Shown: positions 8,192 to 16,280 of the stretch, piece by piece
Layout of the letters: each line of letters opens with the position of its first letter
Position numbering within the stretch: position 1 is the first letter of the stretch
Source: Aureimonas sp. AU12
GTDB lineage: Bacteria > Pseudomonadota > Alphaproteobacteria > Rhizobiales > Rhizobiaceae
Direction of reading: 5' to 3'
NCBI RefSeq assembly: GCF_001463705.1
Contig: NZ_BBWH01000028.1
Coordinates: 182,679 to 246,678, forward strand
DNA length: 64,000 nt
Translations under genes and position numbers: made by a program
Notes under the pieces: generated by a model
The model's input: the letters and a program-made list of their open reading frames with translations, nothing else
The model's database searches: none
What the model was told of the DNA's origin: nothing

Positions 8192-9508
8192 TTAGTCGAA
8201 GCGGTAGGAGGCCTTGGCCCAGACCGTGTGGAAGTCGAAATCCCCCTCCGGCCTGGTGGTCAAGGTGGCGCCGTTGCGGAGCGGAACGACCTGCTTCGCG
8301 TCGTCGTCGGAGCCGAGATTGGTGTAGAGATATTCGAGGCCGAGCAGCACGTTGTCGGTCAGCGCATAGTCCGTGCCACCGCCGACCGCGTAGCCGACGC
8401 GGGTGTCGTCCTTTGCCGTGGCGGCATCGAAGACGGTGTTGATGATCGTCGTCTCGACATTGCCGAAGGCGACGCCGCCCGTGCCGTAGACGAGGAAGCG
8501 GTCGAGCCCGACGCCGGCCTTGAGGCGCAGGGTGGCGAGATAGTCGAGCTCCTGCGACACGCCGATCGTCTGGATGCCGTCGGTGATGCCGGCGCTCTTG
8601 GTGATGTCGACATAGGAGAGATCGGCGATCGCACCGAGCACGAACGTGTTGGCACCGATCGGGGCGAAGGCATGGTTGTAGCCGACATGCACGCCGCCCG
8701 CGAAGCTGTCGTCATCCTCGGAATAGACCCGCGTGTTGGCGCCGAAGTCGTAGGCGTAGGTCGCATCCGGCGTGCCGGGGGTGCCCGGTGTGGCGGCGAC
8801 GGCGGGAATGGCGGGCGTCGCGGGAACCGCCGGCGTGCCTTCGGTGGCGGGAACCGCAGGGCTGCCGGGCGTGGCGGGAACGGCAGGGGTGCCGGGCGTG
8901 GCCGGGATGGCCGGCGTGCCCGGCGATGCGGGAACGGCCGGCGTGACGACGATGCTGACCTCACGCGCCACGCCGAAGGCGATGGCCTCGCCGGTGCCGG
9001 CGAGCGTGGCCGAGAGTTCGTCGGCGGAGATGATGCCGCTCGTGCCGTTCGGGTACTGGACTGCGCACGAGCCGGCGCCTGCGCCACCGGCGGCCGCGGC
9101 CGTGCAGGAATATTCGAGGGTGCCGAAGACGGCAGGGGAGCCGGGGGTGGCCGGCGTCCCGGGCGAACCCGGATTTCCAGGAATGGCGGGGCTTCCGGGA
9201 TTGGCGGGAATGGCTGGCGAGCCGGGATTGCCGGGGATCGCCGGGTTGCCGGGATTGGCGGGAACGGCGGGCCGTCCCGGCGTGCCGGGAATGGCGGCGA
9301 TGCCGGGCACGAAGATGAGCGACGTCGGAATGTTGCTCGAGCCGTCGTTGAACGATCCGCCGGCCTGCGCGCCGACATAGGCGCCGGTCCACGAGAAGGC
9401 GGGAACGAAGACGACCGGTGGCTCGGGCGGCGGATAATCGACGATGTCGGCAGCGAAGGCGGAGCCGGCGATCGTGGAGGCGGCAAGGGCGAGGAGAAGG
9501 GTTTTCAC
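8192..9508 (-). CDS. Outer-membrane beta-barrel protein with two collagen-like Pro tracts
   Basis: The start is GTG 9508, 5 nt after GGAGCTG, giving 438 residues. Residues 1-20 are a signal peptide ending AFA-AD. FSWTGAYVGAQAGG (about 38-51) is the first strand typical of the Omp25/RopB-like porin-fold family, and the C-terminal half (LRLKAGVGLDRFLVYGTGGVAFG, then LLGLEYLYTNLG) completes a small barrel ending in KASYRFD. Two inserts at residues about 68-127 and 189-248 consist of (A/G)-x-P triplets such as AIP-GNP-GSP and AVP-ATP-GSP. Between them are two cysteines (C135, C148). The family is normally about 200-280 residues, so roughly 180 residues are inserted, probably in external loops. 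A surface or adhesion role is inferred. Confidence 0.85.
   Translation of the reverse strand: MKTLLLALAASTIAGSAFAADIVDYPPPEPPVVFVPAFSWTGAYVGAQAGGSFNDGSSNIPTSLIFVPGIAAIPGTPGRPAVPANPGNPAIPGNPGSPAIPANPGSPAIPGNPGSPGTPATPGSPAVFGTLEYSCTAAAAGGAGAGSCAVQYPNGTSGIISADELSATLAGTGEAIAFGVAREVSIVVTPAVPASPGTPAIPATPGTPAVPATPGSPAVPATEGTPAVPATPAIPAVAATPGTPGTPDATYAYDFGANTRVYSEDDDSFAGGVHVGYNHAFAPIGANTFVLGAIADLSYVDITKSAGITDGIQTIGVSQELDYLATLRLKAGVGLDRFLVYGTGGVAFGNVETTIINTVFDAATAKDDTRVGYAVGGGTDYALTDNVLLGLEYLYTNLGSDDDAKQVVPLRNGATLTTRPEGDFDFHTVWAKASYRFD
8765..8944 (-). repeat. Collagen-like triplet repeat tract 2
   Basis: This in-frame tract encodes about 20 consecutive three-residue units of the form A/G-x-P. The units are grouped with a nine-residue (27-bp) higher period such as AIP-ATP-GTP then AVP-ATP-GSP. 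A few units have lost Pro (ATE, AVA), which shows divergence from a tandem ancestor. Confidence 0.85.
9128..9307 (-). repeat. Collagen-like triplet repeat tract 1
   Basis: This tract encodes about 18 (A/G)-x-P units with the same nine-residue period but mostly Asn or Ser in the variable place (AIP-GNP-GSP, AIP-ANP-GSP). The second tract prefers Thr and Ser, so the two arrays have diverged or expanded separately. Confidence 0.85.
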
Positions 9509-9675
9509 GACATCAGCTCCAGAGATGATGGGTCCGACGTCGTTCGCGGACCGCCGGTCGAGGGTGCGGTGTTGGGTGCAGTCGTCCGCGAGCCCTCCCG
9601 CGTGGCCGCAGGCGGTTGGCATCGAACGGCGGGATAGGGACGTGGGCGGGACGGATCGCCCGCCCACGAAGGACT

Positions 9676-10503
9676 TTAGTTCGGCAGGCTGGCGGCGAAG
9701 GCGGCGCCGTTGAAGCCCTGCGAAATGGTGCCGGTGTTGACCGCGCCGACGACCGTCGTGGAGATGCCGTTGAGGTTCATGTCGTTGGCGATGCCCGTGA
9801 CCGAACCGGTGATCGGGCCGGAGTTGAAGGCGCGGTTCGTCGCGTAGACGTCCAGCAGCGGGCCGCTGACGAGGGCTTCGGTCGCCGTCGTCACAGTGCT
9901 GGAAGGACCCTGAAGGTCGAGCGAAGCCAGCTGCGACGCCGCCGAGGACGAGGCGGTGTTCGACGTGTTGGCAGCGGCCTGGGCCGACGAAGACACGGTT
10001 GCGGAGATGCTGCCGGTGTCGAGGGTCGTGGAGTTGCTCGTCGCGGCCGAGACCGTCGAGACGGCCGACGCGATGTCGCCGGTATTGACGGCGCCGACGA
10101 CCGTGGTCTTGATTTCGGAGAGGGAGTCGATGCCGCCGAGGGTGCGAACCTGCGAGGCCACGCTGCCGAGGTCGACATTGAGGCCGATCTCGCCGGCGTT
10201 GGCAAGAGCCAGAGCCGGCGGCAGCACGGCAACGCCGAGACCGGACGCGGCCTCGATGTTCAGCGCGACGTTCGGCAGATCGACGTTGGTGATGACTTCC
10301 GCTCCGGCCTGGCCGAGCGTGACCGCGCCGTTGATGGCGCCGATGTTGATCGACTCGTTAACCCAGTTGCCGTTGGAGAACTGGTTCTGAACGGCGAGCA
10401 GATCACCGCCGATCGTGGCACCGAGCGACTGCGCCTGTGCGCCGCCGACCGAGGCGAGACCCATGACCAGCGCCGACGCGCCGATTGCGAAAAGGGATTT
10501 CAT
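9676..10503 (-). CDS. Secreted repeat-containing protein, HfaD-like candidate
   Basis: A 275-residue secreted protein with a signal peptide ending AQA-QS at about residue 25 and a low-complexity body rich in Ala, Ser, Thr, Gly, Val and Asn. The ten-residue motif TTVVGAVNTG occurs twice, at 133-142 and 249-258; IGAINGAVTLG (54-64) is a weaker copy. The start ATG 10503 has GGAGCT 8 nt upstream. It is the third gene of a locus with a CsgG/HfaB lipoprotein and an HfaA-like protein. That order matches hfaABD of Caulobacter, where HfaA and HfaD are amyloid-like holdfast anchors. The HfaD assignment rests on position and composition; a curlin-like subunit is the main alternative. Confidence 0.5.
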   Translation of the reverse strand: MKSLFAIGASALVMGLASVGGAQAQSLGATIGGDLLAVQNQFSNGNWVNESINIGAINGAVTLGQAGAEVITNVDLPNVALNIEAASGLGVAVLPPALALANAGEIGLNVDLGSVASQVRTLGGIDSLSEIKTTVVGAVNTGDIASAVSTVSAATSNSTTLDTGSISATVSSSAQAAANTSNTASSSAASQLASLDLQGPSSTVTTATEALVSGPLLDVYATNRAFNSGPITGSVTGIANDMNLNGISTTVVGAVNTGTISQGFNGAAFAASLPN

Positions 10504-10628
10504 TTGTTAGCTCCAGCTTGTGATGTCCGAGACGTGCCGGCTCCCTGTCGGCGGTCTCTATGGTTGGACAGGTCGTTCGAGAGAGCCCTGTCGGTCGGCG
10601 GAGCGGTTCCAGCGCTCCGCCGAATTCC

Positions 10629-11717
10629 TCATTGGGTCAGGATAGCCTGGGCCTTCGCCTGCTCCGTGACCTCGGATGCGCTCTTGCCGCCGTCGCTGCC
10701 CGCAAAGTTGCCGCTCGATCCGGCATAGGGCTTCTCGGTGCGGCCGGCCGCCGGCGCGGTCGCCGGCACGCTGGATGCGGCACGGTTCGCGGTCGGCTGC
10801 GGCGTGGGGGTGCCGGCGGCGGGCAGCGAGACCGCGACGCCCGGCGGCGGCGCACCGACGGCCTTGGCCGCCGCCTTCGACTTGGCCAGCGCCCCGACGG
10901 CTTCCGCCGTCTTCGTGTTGTCGATGTAGCCGTGCCCGCGATCCACGAAGTCGCGGCAATCGGCGTAGTTGTCGGCCTTCATCACCTGCGTCAGCAGTTC
11001 GAAGGTCGAGAGGTTCAGCATCTGCCGCAGCGCGAAATGGATCGCCTCGCGCTCGCGGCCGCCGAAATCGATGTTCGTCAGCTGGTCGCCGATGAAGCGC
11101 CCGACGCCGATCCCTGCTTCCGAGGAGAAGATCTGCTTCTGAAGCGGCACGTTGGCGACGATCAGCCCGGAATTGGCGTCGGTCATCGCCAGATCGAGCC
11201 CGATCAGGATGCGGTTCTGCCGGTAGCGTCCGCCGATGCCGGCGACCTCGACCTCGGCGCCGCTGCCGGGAATGAAGTCGAGCGAGTTGATCGACCCGGT
11301 GATGTAGAAGTTCGACGGGATCTGGCGTGTCGTGTCGCGGATCCGCCACTCGGCTTCGGTGGTCATGACGCGGGGGTCGCGGCGGTTCACCACCGTGGCG
11401 CCCGCCTTGAACAGCGCCGACTGGATCATGTCGCCGGCGCCTTGCGTCACGAACTTGCCCACGCCGCCGTCGGTGAAGCTTTCCTTGCCGGTCTGGTCGA
11501 GCACGGCGCCGACCGAGAAGACGAGGTTGCGGGCGATGCGCCCGTTGAGGCAGGTCAGCGCCTTGTCGAACGGCGTGACGATGTCGCTGATCGGCGGACC
11601 CTGCACGAGCTTGGCGTTGCTCGTCGAGGCCGCGACGCCCGGCGCCGCGGCACAACCCGGCAGGGTTGCAAGCGCCATCATGGCGGGAATCAGGCGCGTC
11701 TTGAGAAGGGTTCGCAT
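10629..11717 (-). CDS. CsgG/HfaB family outer-membrane secretion lipoprotein
   Basis: The 362-residue protein has a lipoprotein signal with LPGC (Cys22). Its core resembles CsgG-type secretion pores: TPFDKALTCLNGRI, FSVGAVLDQTGKES, GAGDMIQSALFKAGATVVNR, YITGSINSLDF and the membrane-hairpin region around IGLDLAMTDANSG. The last 80 residues are a Pro/Ala-rich tail. CsgG and HfaB form outer-membrane channels that export amyloid subunits or holdfast-anchoring proteins. ATG 11717 is chosen because TGAGG is 7-8 nt upstream; TTG 11729 would overlap the upstream stop. It lies 8 bp after the HfaA-like gene and 125 bp before the HfaD-like one, so one operon is likely. Confidence 0.8.
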   Translation of the reverse strand: MRTLLKTRLIPAMMALATLPGCAAAPGVAASTSNAKLVQGPPISDIVTPFDKALTCLNGRIARNLVFSVGAVLDQTGKESFTDGGVGKFVTQGAGDMIQSALFKAGATVVNRRDPRVMTTEAEWRIRDTTRQIPSNFYITGSINSLDFIPGSGAEVEVAGIGGRYRQNRILIGLDLAMTDANSGLIVANVPLQKQIFSSEAGIGVGRFIGDQLTNIDFGGREREAIHFALRQMLNLSTFELLTQVMKADNYADCRDFVDRGHGYIDNTKTAEAVGALAKSKAAAKAVGAPPPGVAVSLPAAGTPTPQPTANRAASSVPATAPAAGRTEKPYAGSSGNFAGSDGGKSASEVTEQAKAQAILTQ

Positions 11718-11725
11718 CGCCAGCC

Positions 11726-12190
11726 TCAATTACAGCTGGGCATCGTGGGAGAGGGCAGCGCCGCGTCGATCGACACGTGTCCGTCCTGGCAGCCCCGCGA
11801 TGTCGCCTCGTTGTTCGTCGAGACGTTGATGTTGCCCTTCCCGGAAATGTCGATGTTGTTCGTCGAGTTGTTCACCGCGCCGATCGCGGTGGTCTGCTGC
11901 TCGATGTCGTTGACCGTCTTGTTCGTCTGCGTGGCGATGTTGTCGCCGTAGTGAACGTTGTTGAACGAGGTGATCTGCGTCTTGCCGAGGGACTCGTAAT
12001 ATCCCTCCTCGTTCTTGCGCAGGATGTCGCTCTGCAGGAGGCGGAGGTTCTTCTCGGACGTCGAGTTGAAGCCGTAGTTGCCGTTCCAGTCGGACGCCGG
12101 GCTCACCGTGCTCTGAGCGAAGGCCAGTCCTGCCGACGCGCCGACGACGACCACGGCCATGGCGAAGGCATTTCGCAGGCAATGGTTCAT
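11726..12190 (-). CDS. HfaA-like secreted protein (holdfast anchoring / amyloid candidate)
   Basis: The 154-residue protein starts at ATG 12190 after GGGGAAGC. It has a signal peptide ending AFA-QS (about residue 26). The mature part is rich in Asn, Thr, Ser and Gly; the segment [17 protein letters not shown] (101-117), followed by [10 protein letters not shown], resembles the Asn-rich strands of HfaA and curli-type subunits. Two cysteines lie near the C-terminus (C134, C153). It is the first gene of a three-gene minus-strand unit ahead of a CsgG/HfaB-type pore, the same order as Caulobacter hfaABD. The IGAVN core is shared with the third gene. The family call is by gene order and composition. 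Confidence 0.55.
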   Translation of the reverse strand: MNHCLRNAFAMAVVVVGASAGLAFAQSTVSPASDWNGNYGFNSTSEKNLRLLQSDILRKNEEGYYESLGKTQITSFNNVHYGDNIATQTNKTVNDIEQQTTAIGAVNNSTNNIDISGKGNINVSTNNEATSRGCQDGHVSIDAALPSPTMPSCN

Positions 12191-12516
12191 CGTTCGCTTC
12201 CCCTCGACACCTGACAGACACGCGAAGACTTGGGAACGCGCAGCAAAGACGCGTCCGGTCCTAAGGTCTGGCAAGCTGATGATTGTGCTGCCGCTTCGGC
12301 AGCTTCCCCGGGAACGACTTGGCCATAAAAGCCTCAGCGTCTGCAACTCAAAATTGCATACGGAAATCTTGCTGCTCGCCTGTGTTGCAGGACGGCTACA
12401 ACCGTGGCGGGCGTGCACTGCAAGACGTCTGAAAGACCGAGCCCGACTTGTCCCCGATTTCTCCGCGTCCTGTCGACCGCGCGCAGACTGCCTTTCGTCT
12501 TCGAACAGGAGGTTTC
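12191..12516. other. Divergent intergenic region, holdfast-like locus and DUF2793 gene
   Basis: This 326-bp stretch must hold the promoters of the minus-strand HfaA-like operon and of the plus-strand DUF2793 gene. It contains a perfect 7-bp hairpin, GCTGCCG-CTT-CGGCAGC (12287-12303). I find no TTAA-N7-TTAA CtrA-type site, although Caulobacter holdfast genes are cell-cycle controlled. No credible gene is present. Confidence 0.4.
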
Positions 12517-13368
12517 ATGTCCCAGTCGTCCCGGCTCAGGTTTCCCTATCTCATGCCGCAGCAGGCGCAGAAGCATCTGACGCACAACGAGGCGCTGAGG
12601 CTGCTCGACGTGCTCGTGCAGACGGCGGTCGTCTCGGCCGACAGGACGGACGAACCGGAATCGGCGGCGGAAGGCGATCTCTTCATCCTGCCGGCGGGGC
12701 GCAGCGGCGCGCGCTGGGCGACGATGGCGGAGGGCGCGCTGGCGCTCTGCGAGAACGGCGCCTTCGTCGAGATCGAGCCGACGGAGGGGCAGATCGCCTA
12801 TGTGCGGGATCGCAAGGTGCTTCTCGTCTACACGCAAGGGGCGTGGACGGGCGAGCCCTTCGCCCCTCGGCCGAGCGCGAGTTTCGCCGTCAATGCCGAG
12901 CCCTCGAGCACGAACCGGCTGACGGTCGCCGCCGATGCCGAGCTGTTGACGCACGACGCGCGCACGCCGGGGACGGGGGACGCCCGCAAGATCATCAACA
13001 AGGCCGCGCCTGGGCGCACCGCCGCCGTCCTGTTCCAGACGGGGTTCTCGGGCCGCGCCGAATTCGGCCTCGTCGGCAACGACGACTTCTCGCTGCGGGT
13101 CTCGGCGGACGGCGCGAGCTTCCGCGATGCGATGCGGATCGGCGCGTCGGACGGACGCGTCGCCGTGGCGCGGGCTGGGGCGGCGGTCTGCGCGCTCGAT
13201 GTCGGCGGTCCCGTGCGCGTCGGCACCTTCGCCAAGGCCGCGCTTCCCGCCGCCGCGGCGGGGGCCGGGCAGATCGTGTTCGTCCCCGACGAAGCGGGCG
13301 GCGCGGTGCTGGCCTTCAGCGACGGCGCGGCATGGCGGCGCGTCACCGACCGCGCCGTCGTGGCTTAA
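12517..13368 (+). CDS. DUF2793 domain phage/GTA-type structural protein
   Basis: The 283-residue protein starts at ATG 12517, 6 nt after AGGAGG. The N-terminal block [20 protein letters not shown] (about 6-25) is the hallmark of DUF2793, a domain found in alphaproteobacterial prophage and GTA-associated fibre or spike proteins. Residues about 125-215 may form a beta-rich module ([41 protein letters not shown]), typical of fibre-like proteins. No other phage gene is adjacent; anmK follows 125 bp downstream. Because a full GTA cluster lies 32 kb away in the same window, an unlinked GTA component is a reasonable inference, but it could also be a prophage relic. Confidence 0.75.
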   Translation: MSQSSRLRFPYLMPQQAQKHLTHNEALRLLDVLVQTAVVSADRTDEPESAAEGDLFILPAGRSGARWATMAEGALALCENGAFVEIEPTEGQIAYVRDRKVLLVYTQGAWTGEPFAPRPSASFAVNAEPSSTNRLTVAADAELLTHDARTPGTGDARKIINKAAPGRTAAVLFQTGFSGRAEFGLVGNDDFSLRVSADGASFRDAMRIGASDGRVAVARAGAAVCALDVGGPVRVGTFAKAALPAAAAGAGQIVFVPDEAGGAVLAFSDGAAWRRVTDRAVVA

Positions 13369-13493
13369 AAGCCCATGCCGGCGGCGTGATCCACGGCCGC
13401 GTCAGGCTGGCTCCCACCACGCCGTGCGACAGGGTAGAACGGACGCGTCCGGGCGCAGAGCCCGGGCGATTCGACGAAGACAGGAGAGCGGCC

Positions 13494-14627
13494 ATGTCGA
13501 TCTGGGCGATCGGACTCATGACCGGTACGGTGCTCGACGGCAATGTCGACATCGCGATGCTGCAGACGGACGGCGAGCGGATCGATGATTTCGGTCCGCG
13601 CATGCTCGCGCCCTATCCGCGCGACATCCGCCCGCTGTTGAAGGAAACCCTCGCGACGGCCGCCGCCTGGGGCTTCGAGGGCCCGGAGCCGGCGATCTTC
13701 GCCGAGGCCGAGCGCGCGCTGACCATCGCCCAGTCCGATGCGGTCGCCGCGTTCCTCGAGGACGAGGGCATCCCGGCCGAGGATATCGGCGCCATCGGCT
13801 TCCACGGGCAGACCGTGCTGCACCGGGCGCGCACGCCCGCCCGGCTCGGCGCGACGCGCCAGCTCGGCGACGGTGCCTTGATGAGCGAGCGGCTCGGCAT
13901 TCCCGTCGTGTTCGACTTTCGCTCGCGCGATGTCGCGGCCGGCGGGCAGGGGGCGCCGCTCGCCTCGCTCTATCACCGCGCGCTTCTGCGCCGGATCGGC
14001 GCGGGCGTCGACACGGCGTTCCTCAATCTCGGCGGCGTCGCCAACGTCACCTGGGTGTCCGCCGACGGCACGATGCAGGCCTTCGACACCGGCCCGGCGA
14101 ACGCGCCGCTCAACGACTGGATGGGCCAGAAGGTGCGGGCCGAGATGGACCGTGACGGCATCACCGCCGCGCGCGGCCATGTCGACGAGGCGCGGCTCGC
14201 GAAGCTGCTCGACCATCCCTATTGCGGCGCGCCCTATCCGAAATCGCTCGACCGCAACGACTTCACGGCCAAGATGGCGGAGGGTCTGTCGACCGAGGAC
14301 GGCGCCGCGCTTCTCACCGCCTTCACCGCCGGGGCGGTCGGCCGGGCGCTCGATCTCCTGCCGCAACGGCCGAAACGCCTCGTCGTCTCGGGCGGCGGCC
14401 GGCGCAACCCCGTGCTGATGCGCGAGATCGCGGCGCGCGCTGGCGTCGAGGTGGTGGATGCCGACGCCTGCGGCCTTCATGGCGATGCCGTCGAGGCCGA
14501 GTGCTTCGCTTTCCTCGCCGTGCGCGTGCTCGAAGGCCTGCCGATCAGCTTCCCCACCACGACCGGCGTGCCCGCGCCGATGACGGGCGGGCGCGTCGCC
14601 CTGCCGCCGGCGCCTCGCGCACGCTGA
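13494..14627 (+). CDS. anmK: Anhydro-N-acetylmuramic acid kinase
   Basis: The 377-residue cytoplasmic kinase phosphorylates and opens 1,6-anhydro-MurNAc to MurNAc-6-phosphate during peptidoglycan recycling. Family blocks are in order: [16 protein letters not shown] at the N-terminus, [54 protein letters not shown], and [12 protein letters not shown]. The start ATG 13494 is 5 nt from CAGGAGAG. Length is normal for the family. The gene probably forms its own unit; the DUF2793 gene upstream has no functional relation. Confidence 0.95.
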   Translation: MSIWAIGLMTGTVLDGNVDIAMLQTDGERIDDFGPRMLAPYPRDIRPLLKETLATAAAWGFEGPEPAIFAEAERALTIAQSDAVAAFLEDEGIPAEDIGAIGFHGQTVLHRARTPARLGATRQLGDGALMSERLGIPVVFDFRSRDVAAGGQGAPLASLYHRALLRRIGAGVDTAFLNLGGVANVTWVSADGTMQAFDTGPANAPLNDWMGQKVRAEMDRDGITAARGHVDEARLAKLLDHPYCGAPYPKSLDRNDFTAKMAEGLSTEDGAALLTAFTAGAVGRALDLLPQRPKRLVVSGGGRRNPVLMREIAARAGVEVVDADACGLHGDAVEAECFAFLAVRVLEGLPISFPTTTGVPAPMTGGRVALPPAPRAR

Positions 14628-14781
14628 AATCAAGCGGCTCCCGAGGTCCGCCGTGACGCAGGAACGTCGCGCAAGATGAAGTCGCGGGCGAGGACTATTC
14701 ACTCGCCCCTCGCGTTTGAATGCATCGAAGCCGCTCTAGCTGCGTTCCCGATTTGGAAACGTTTTAAGGAGCGGCACCTCC

Positions 14782-15300
14782 ATGCAACTCACCGTCAATG
14801 GAACCGGGCATTCGCTCGATATCGACCCGCGCACCACGCTTCTCGACGTGCTGCGCGATCATCTCGCCCTGACCGGGACGAAGAAGGGCTGCGACCACGG
14901 CCAGTGCGGCGCCTGCACCATTCTCGTCAACGGCCGGCGCATCAATTCGTGCCTGACTCTGGCCGTGATGCACGACGGCGACGAGATCACCACGATCGAG
15001 GGCCTCGGCGAGCCGGGGAACCTGCACGCGATGCAGGAAAGCTTCCTGCATCATGACGGCTACCAGTGCGGCTACTGCACGCCGGGCCAGATCGTGTCGG
15101 CCGTCGGCATGCTGGGCGAGGCCAAGGACAACTGGCCGAGCAACGTGACGGCCGACCTCGAAGGCCATGCAGACCTCTCCGACGCCGAGATTTCCGAGCG
15201 CATGAGCGGCAATCTCTGCCGCTGCTCGGCCTATCCCAACATCGTCGATGCGATCCGCACCGTGAAAGACAAGAGCCTGAAGGACGGGACAGCGGCATGA
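14782..15300 (+). CDS. Molybdenum oxidoreductase, 2Fe-2S subunit (PaoA-like)
   Basis: The 172-residue subunit carries two [2Fe-2S] clusters: a plant-ferredoxin site with C37, C42, C45 and C57, and a second site with C96, C99, C146 and C148. It passes electrons from the molybdenum centre to the FAD subunit. The start has AAGGAGCGG upstream. It is shorter than E. coli PaoA and lacks a twin-arginine signal, so the complex is probably cytoplasmic. The next gene overlaps by ATGA, so all three subunits are translationally coupled. The enzyme is in the xanthine oxidase family; the PaoABC-type aldehyde oxidoreductase assignment comes from the FAD subunit. Confidence 0.93.
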   Translation: MQLTVNGTGHSLDIDPRTTLLDVLRDHLALTGTKKGCDHGQCGACTILVNGRRINSCLTLAVMHDGDEITTIEGLGEPGNLHAMQESFLHHDGYQCGYCTPGQIVSAVGMLGEAKDNWPSNVTADLEGHADLSDAEISERMSGNLCRCSAYPNIVDAIRTVKDKSLKDGTAA

Positions 15301-16280
15301 AACAGTTCGAGTACGCCCGCGCCACCAGTTCGAGCGAGGCGGCGGCCATCGCCTCGTCGGCGGCCACCAAGTTCATCGCCGGGGGGACCAATCTTCTCGA
15401 CCTGATGAAGCTGCAGATCGAGACGCCGACGAAGCTCGTCGACATCACCCGTCTGCCGCTGAAGACGATCGACACCGAGGGCGAGGGGCTTCGCATCGGC
15501 GCGCTCGTCACCAACAGCGATCTGGCCGCCGACGAGCGGATCCGCCGCGACTACGCGGTGCTGTCGCGCGCGCTCCTGGCGGGGGCGTCGGGTCAGCTGC
15601 GCAACAAGGCGACCACCGGCGGCAACCTCCTGCAGCGCACCCGCTGCGGCTATTTCTACGAGACCAATGCGCGCTGCAACAAGCGCGAGCCCGGCACGGG
15701 CTGCGACGCGATGGACGGGTTCAATCGCATCCTCGCGATCCTCGGCACGTCCGACCAGTGCATCGCGACGCACCCGTCCGACATGGCGGTGGCCATGCGC
15801 TTGCTGAATGCCGTGGTGGAGACGGTGAAGGCCGACGGTTCGACCCGCCGCATTCCCATCCACGAGCTGCACCGCATGCCCGGCACGACGCCCGAGCGCG
15901 AGACGAACCTCGAGGCCGGTGAGCTCATCACTGCGATCGTGCTGCCCAAGCCGCTGGGCGGCACGCATCTCTACCGCAAGGTCCGCGATCGCGCGTCCTA
16001 CGCCTTCGCGCTCATTTCGATCGCGGCCGTCGTGCGCATGGAGGACGGCGTGATCGCCGACGTGCGGCTCGGTTTCGGCGGCATCGGCACCGTGCCATGG
16101 CGCGACGCAGCGGTGGAAGCGGCCCTGAAGGGGCAGGCGCCCGGCGAGGCCGTCTTCGCCAAGGCCACGGACATTCTCCTCGCGGAGGCCAAGGGGCATG
16201 GCGACAACGACTTCAAGATCGATCTGATGCGCCGCGTCCTGCCGGCCGTCCTCGACGAAGCGACACAGGGAGCCGCATGA
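15297..16280 (+). CDS. Molybdenum oxidoreductase, FAD subunit (PaoB-like)
   Basis: The 327-residue protein has the FAD-binding loop [14 protein letters not shown] (25-38) and the [14 protein letters not shown] region. Cysteines C117, C127, C136 and C155 lie in an insertion that in E. coli PaoB binds a [4Fe-4S] cluster, a feature separating PaoABC-type aldehyde oxidoreductases from ordinary xanthine dehydrogenases. ATG overlaps the previous stop and its own stop overlaps the next start, both by four bases. It oxidises nothing itself but carries electrons from the Fe-S subunit onward. Confidence in subunit type is high; the aldehyde specificity is inferred. Confidence 0.93.
   Translation: MKQFEYARATSSSEAAAIASSAATKFIAGGTNLLDLMKLQIETPTKLVDITRLPLKTIDTEGEGLRIGALVTNSDLAADERIRRDYAVLSRALLAGASGQLRNKATTGGNLLQRTRCGYFYETNARCNKREPGTGCDAMDGFNRILAILGTSDQCIATHPSDMAVAMRLLNAVVETVKADGSTRRIPIHELHRMPGTTPERETNLEAGELITAIVLPKPLGGTHLYRKVRDRASYAFALISIAAVVRMEDGVIADVRLGFGGIGTVPWRDAAVEAALKGQAPGEAVFAKATDILLAEAKGHGDNDFKIDLMRRVLPAVLDEATQGAA

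Noticed and set aside
8765..9307. CRISPR-like or satellite repeat array
   Set aside because: The period is 27 bp without unique spacers, units vary at the third codon position, and both blocks stay in frame inside one coding sequence.
8033..9637. A 534-codon plus-strand frame opposite the outer-membrane barrel, with Gly-rich repeats
   Set aside because: The minus strand gives a signal peptide, barrel strands and a good ribosome site. The plus-strand repeats are only the complement of the Pro-rich tracts.
12159..13493. A long N-terminal extension of AnmK in the same frame
   Set aside because: It overlaps the well-supported DUF2793 gene in another frame, and AnmK similarity begins at ATG 13494 behind a good ribosome site.
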